The translations under genes and the position numbers were made by a program. A DNA stretch of 64,000 bases, taken from Synaphobranchus kaupii (lineage: Eukaryota; Chordata; Actinopteri; Anguilliformes; Synaphobranchidae). Every line of letters starts with the position of its first letter. The stretch's first letter is position 1. Shown here one piece after another: positions 60,431 through 64,000 of the stretch. A model generated the notes under the pieces. That model saw only the letters and a program-made list of their open reading frames with translations, ran no database searches and was not told where the DNA came from. Where the stretch lies: the NCBI GenBank assembly GCA_029718625.1, contig CM056376.1, positions 112,014,112-112,078,111 on the forward strand, in the 5' to 3' direction.

Positions 60431-60984
60431 ATTTATAAACTGTAAAATAAGCAGAGATTAGAGTGTATAAACTGTAAAATAAGCAGAGATTAGAGTGTGT
60501 TAACTGTAAAAATAAGCAGAGAGTAGAGTATGTAAACTAAAATAAGCAGAGAGTAGAGTGTATAAACTGTAAAATAATCTGAGAGGAGAGTGTGTTAACT
60601 GTAAAATAAGCATAGGGTAGAGTATGTAAACTAAAATAAGCAGAGAGTAGAGTGTATAAACTGTAAAATAAGCAGAGAGTAGAGTGTGTTAACTAAAATA
60701 AGCAGAGGGTAGCATGTGTAAACTGTAAAATATGCCTAGTAGTGTGTGAACTGTAAAATATGCTCAGAGTAGTCTGTGTAACTGTAAAATAAACAGAGAG
60801 TAGCCTGTGTAAACTGTAAAATATGCAGAGTAGAGTATGTCAACTGTAAAATAAGCAGATAGTAGCGTGTGTAAACTGAAAAATATGCAGAGTAGAGTAT
60901 TTAAACTGTGAAATAAGCTGAGAGCAGTGTGTGTAATTGTAAAATAAGCAGAGAGTAGAGTGTGGAAATTGTAAAATAAGCAGG
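60431..60984. repeat. About 32-bp minisatellite, roughly 17 decayed copies
   Basis: Units contain gtataaactgtaaaataagc then agagagtagagt with frequent small deletions. Confidence 0.9.
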
Positions 60985-61311
60985 TGCTCTAATTTGCTTG
61001 GCGTAAGGGTGGTTTACTGAGCAAACAAGTTATGCGACTGAGATTTAGACGTGAAACATTGCTGATCAGAACGTCTTCCTTTTTGTGTAAATCAAAGATG
61101 AATTGGTCCTCCTGAGATTCAGTTTTGTGCCTGTGGCGGGTCCTGGGGGATTGGATCGGCCTGGTATCTGTCACCGGGTCTCAAGGACTATAAAAAACTA
61201 AGAGCACAAGCTGCTGTTGTTACTATTGCAATCAAGTGACCCTGACAAGGTCTGTAACAGCTAATTATGAGAGAGAAGGTTCAGCCAAAAAACAGCGTGC
61301 CATTATGCCAT
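60985..61311. other. No gene seen
   Basis: Spacer between two minisatellites. Confidence 0.45.
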
Positions 61312-62014
61312 TATCTCTGATCACTTGGGAGATGCACTATCTCTAGTCACTTGGGAGGTGCACTATCTCTGATCATTTGGGAGAAGCGCTATCTCTGATC
61401 ATTTGGGAGAAGTGCTATCTCTGATCACTTGGGAGATGCACTATCTCTGATCATTTGGGAGATGCACTATCTCTGATCATTTGGGAGATGCACTATCTCT
61501 GATCATTTGGGAGAAGCACTATCTCTGATCATTTGGGAGAAGTGCTATCTCTAGTCACTTGGGAGAAGCGCTATCTCTAGTCACTTGGGAGATGCACTAT
61601 CTCTAGTCACTTGGGAGATGCACTATCTCTAGTCACTTGGGAGATGCACTATCTCTAGTCACTTGGGAGATGCACTATCTCTAGTCACTTGGGAGATGCA
61701 CTATCTCTAGTCACTTGGGAGATGCACTATCTCTAGTCACTTGGGAGATGCACTATCTCTAGTCACTTGGGAGATGCACTATCTCTAGTCACTTGGGAGA
61801 TGCACTATCTCTAGTCACTTGGGAGATGCACTATCTCTAGTCACTTGGGAGATGCACTATCTCTAGTCACTTGGGAGATGCACTATCTCTAGTCACTTGG
61901 GAGATGCACTATCTCTAGTCACTTGGGAGATGCACTATCTCTAGTCACTTGGGAGATGCACTATCTCTAGTCACTTGGGAGATGCACTATCTCTAGTCAC
62001 TTGGGAGATGCACT
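61312..62014. repeat. 26-bp minisatellite, about 27 copies
   Basis: Units of atctctagtcacttgggaga + tgcact. The left third mixes two unit types (tgatcatttgggagaag and tagtcacttgggagatg). The right two thirds, from about 61,575, are about 17 virtually identical copies of the second type. Confidence 0.95.
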
Positions 62015-63857
62015 GGACCGTGCCGTCCTGACAAAGCAACGGTGCGCAAAGCGGCACCAGAGATGAAATGATAGAGACGGGCTGACAATGAGCTGTCGGG
62101 GAAAATAAATCCGTCCAGACTGAGTGTAATCTGTAATCTGAAACTCTCATTACCCCCTGTTTACTGAGCCTTCTCACACTTGCAAATAACCTTCCCCAAG
62201 CAACCTTCCTCTTCCTCAGGTCACTGTGTTTAGGAAAAGAGAGTAGTTTTTTTTTTTCATACTGCTAATGCGTTTCAGGCCGTTCTTGCAAACCCCCCCA
62301 CTCTCTCTCTCTTGGGTTCCTGGTCTGTGTTTTGGAAAATGAGGCTTCCTCATGAGAACTAGGTGGGAGATTTGACCTTGCAGCTCCCTGTCGGAAAGGC
62401 CACCTTGAAAAGAGCCTTCCTCAGCGGCCCGGCAGAACGCAGCGACTGCTCGCCGACGTAAAAAAGACGAGGAGTCTGATCGATGTGGGGGGGGGCTGCT
62501 TGATTTTGTCAGAGGAATGCGAACGCTTTTGTCGCAGGTGATAAATAATAATAATGTGTGCCATCGTAAACGCGTGCCATCACCACGTCCGGAGGATTTT
62601 ATAACTGAGAGCAGCACAACAAACGGATTGGATCCACCCCGAACCTTCAGTGCTTCTCCCCAGGCTTGCTACAGTCCACAGATTCCATTATTGCCATTAT
62701 AAATTAGGCCATTTTCAGACTTTGGATGAAAAATAACGGTAATCTTAAGGGAAGGCCAAGGTTAAAAAGCAATTATGCTGGCTCCTTCAGAACTTGTGTA
62801 AGACCGTAAATGTGGTGCGGCACTGGAGCTCGGCCTCGTGTTCTTATAATTAGCGTGTTGTTGTGTTAATCCTCATAGCTGGGGGTGATTTTGGAATGTC
62901 ATCAGCAGTCTCTCTGCAGATTAATTTCTTTACCCCTCAGCTGACCTCAGCTAAGTCAGCGTTCTCTTCATAAGTCTGCCATCGAGCTTCTGGAGGTAGA
63001 GGGGCATGTGTGCAAGAGGCGTAACAACCGCCGCGCTCGACCTTCAAGACCAGCCAAGTTCTGTCTGTCGTTTATTTGAGTTAGATTTGGTTTTTACTGC
63101 CATTGAGGGCACAATGAACATTACACACTAGTGAAGTTAAAGGCGGCTGAAAGTTAACTGAAGGTTTTCTTTGCATTGACAAAGAAAGAAATTTAAAAGA
63201 AGGTACAGTTAGTTTTTTTTTTTTTGGTAAGAAAGGATGTCAGAATTCTCTGATATATGTTCCAAAGGGTGGTCCTAAACTTTGTAAGTGTGTTTGGCTT
63301 TTGGGAAGAGACACAGCTGAGAATGAGATTTCGGACGGCTTATTCGTCTTCCTGTTTTAGCGCCTCTGCCTCTCGTGTAGGAGAGCTGGAAGAAAGGGAC
63401 GGTTGGATGGGGAGCGCCATGGATGCCGTGGGCGTACCTTTTCTCAGGGACTCTGCTGGGAAATCAGCTTCCTGGCAGCTCCTGTAATTAGTTCTGCCTG
63501 CTATCAAACGGAGGGGCTACTAATTAGCGACTGGACAACTTGAGTTTTTTTTTTTTTGTTGAAAAAAAAATCTCAAGACGGTTGTATTTATATAAAAAAT
63601 ATATAAAAATGTTGTATTTCTCAAGACGGTTCTGTCGGGCACGTGAAAAAAAGAAGAAAAATAAATGTTTGTAATTTATTGTCTTGCTGAAGTCGGGGTT
63701 GCCAGACTGGGAGAAACTCTCCAAATATCGGAGATTTGAAAAATTCATGAAGGAAGTTACAGTAACAGTGAAAGAGTTCCCATATATCAGTCAACAATAT
63801 ATGGGTAATTTAAAAAAAAATAAGTAAGTGAATGACGGGATAGTTACTCACTCTTAC
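62015..63857. other. No supported gene
   Basis: A 133-codon minus-strand ORF (62216-62617) includes a weak exon candidate at 62377-62475. A 76-codon plus-strand ORF (63257-63487) has no family. Several T or A runs. Confidence 0.4.
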
Positions 63858-63875
63858 ACATGCACGCACGCGCGC

Positions 63876-63920
<45 letters not shown>

Positions 63921-63932
63921 CACACACACACA
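63858..63932. repeat. (CACG)n/(CG)n/(CA)n alternating microsatellite
   Basis: About 75 bp of strictly alternating purine-pyrimidine: a short CG block, then CACG units, then CA units. Confidence 0.95.
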
Positions 63933-64000
63933 AACTGCTTAGTCATTATTACATGCCCATCTCTATGCTGGTAATGAAGGCTACTGACTTTGTATAGGAA

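Overview
This window looks like ray-finned fish (teleost) nuclear DNA. The evidence is one well-conserved vertebrate gene, slc24a2, in a very large amount of interspersed repeat of the kind common in fish: Tc1/Sleeping Beauty-type and mariner-type transposons, hAT and PIF/Harbinger DNA elements, a CR1/L2/Rex1-type LINE, and tRNA-derived SINEs. Several SINEs end in a stem-loop with a GGATA loop followed by TGTAA repeats. That tail was described for the eel LINE UnaL2 and its SINE partner, so an eel-like lineage is possible, but the tail alone does not prove it. I see no bacterial, phage or CRISPR content.

Layout. 1-9 kb is a dense pile of nested Tc1/mariner remnants built around a large broken palindrome (about 3.7-8.4 kb) whose centre is a Tc1-type miniature element. 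9-17 kb is mostly AT-rich unannotated sequence with one MITE, a short tandem array and one SINE. 17.1-20.2 kb is a degraded LINE on the minus strand, itself split by a 571-bp insertion with a clear target-site duplication. 21-26 kb has a foldback, SINEs, a 43-bp minisatellite and two inverted-repeat structures. 27.0-31.6 kb is a decayed Harbinger element containing a hAT element, which in turn contains a SINE with a perfect 12-bp duplication.

The only confident host gene is slc24a2 (potassium-dependent sodium/calcium exchanger NCKX2). A CpG-rich stretch (32.8-33.3 kb), a TATA box and a probable non-coding first exon (about 36.1-36.4 kb) lie upstream of the large first coding exon. That exon has an acceptor at 38,558/38,559 and a donor at 39,625/39,626. 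It encodes the N-terminal membrane half with the first ion-binding alpha repeat. I could not find the next coding exon, so everything to the right edge is probably intron 2 or beyond.

40-64 kb holds more repeats: 19-, 32- and 26-bp minisatellites, a perfect hAT foldback with an 8-bp duplication, a nearly full-length but frameshifted Tc1 element, nested mariner-like ends, and a 5S-rRNA-derived SINE. At 58.6-59.3 kb two minus-strand exon-like blocks join in phase and end in a stop codon. They may be the 3' end of a second, unidentified gene.
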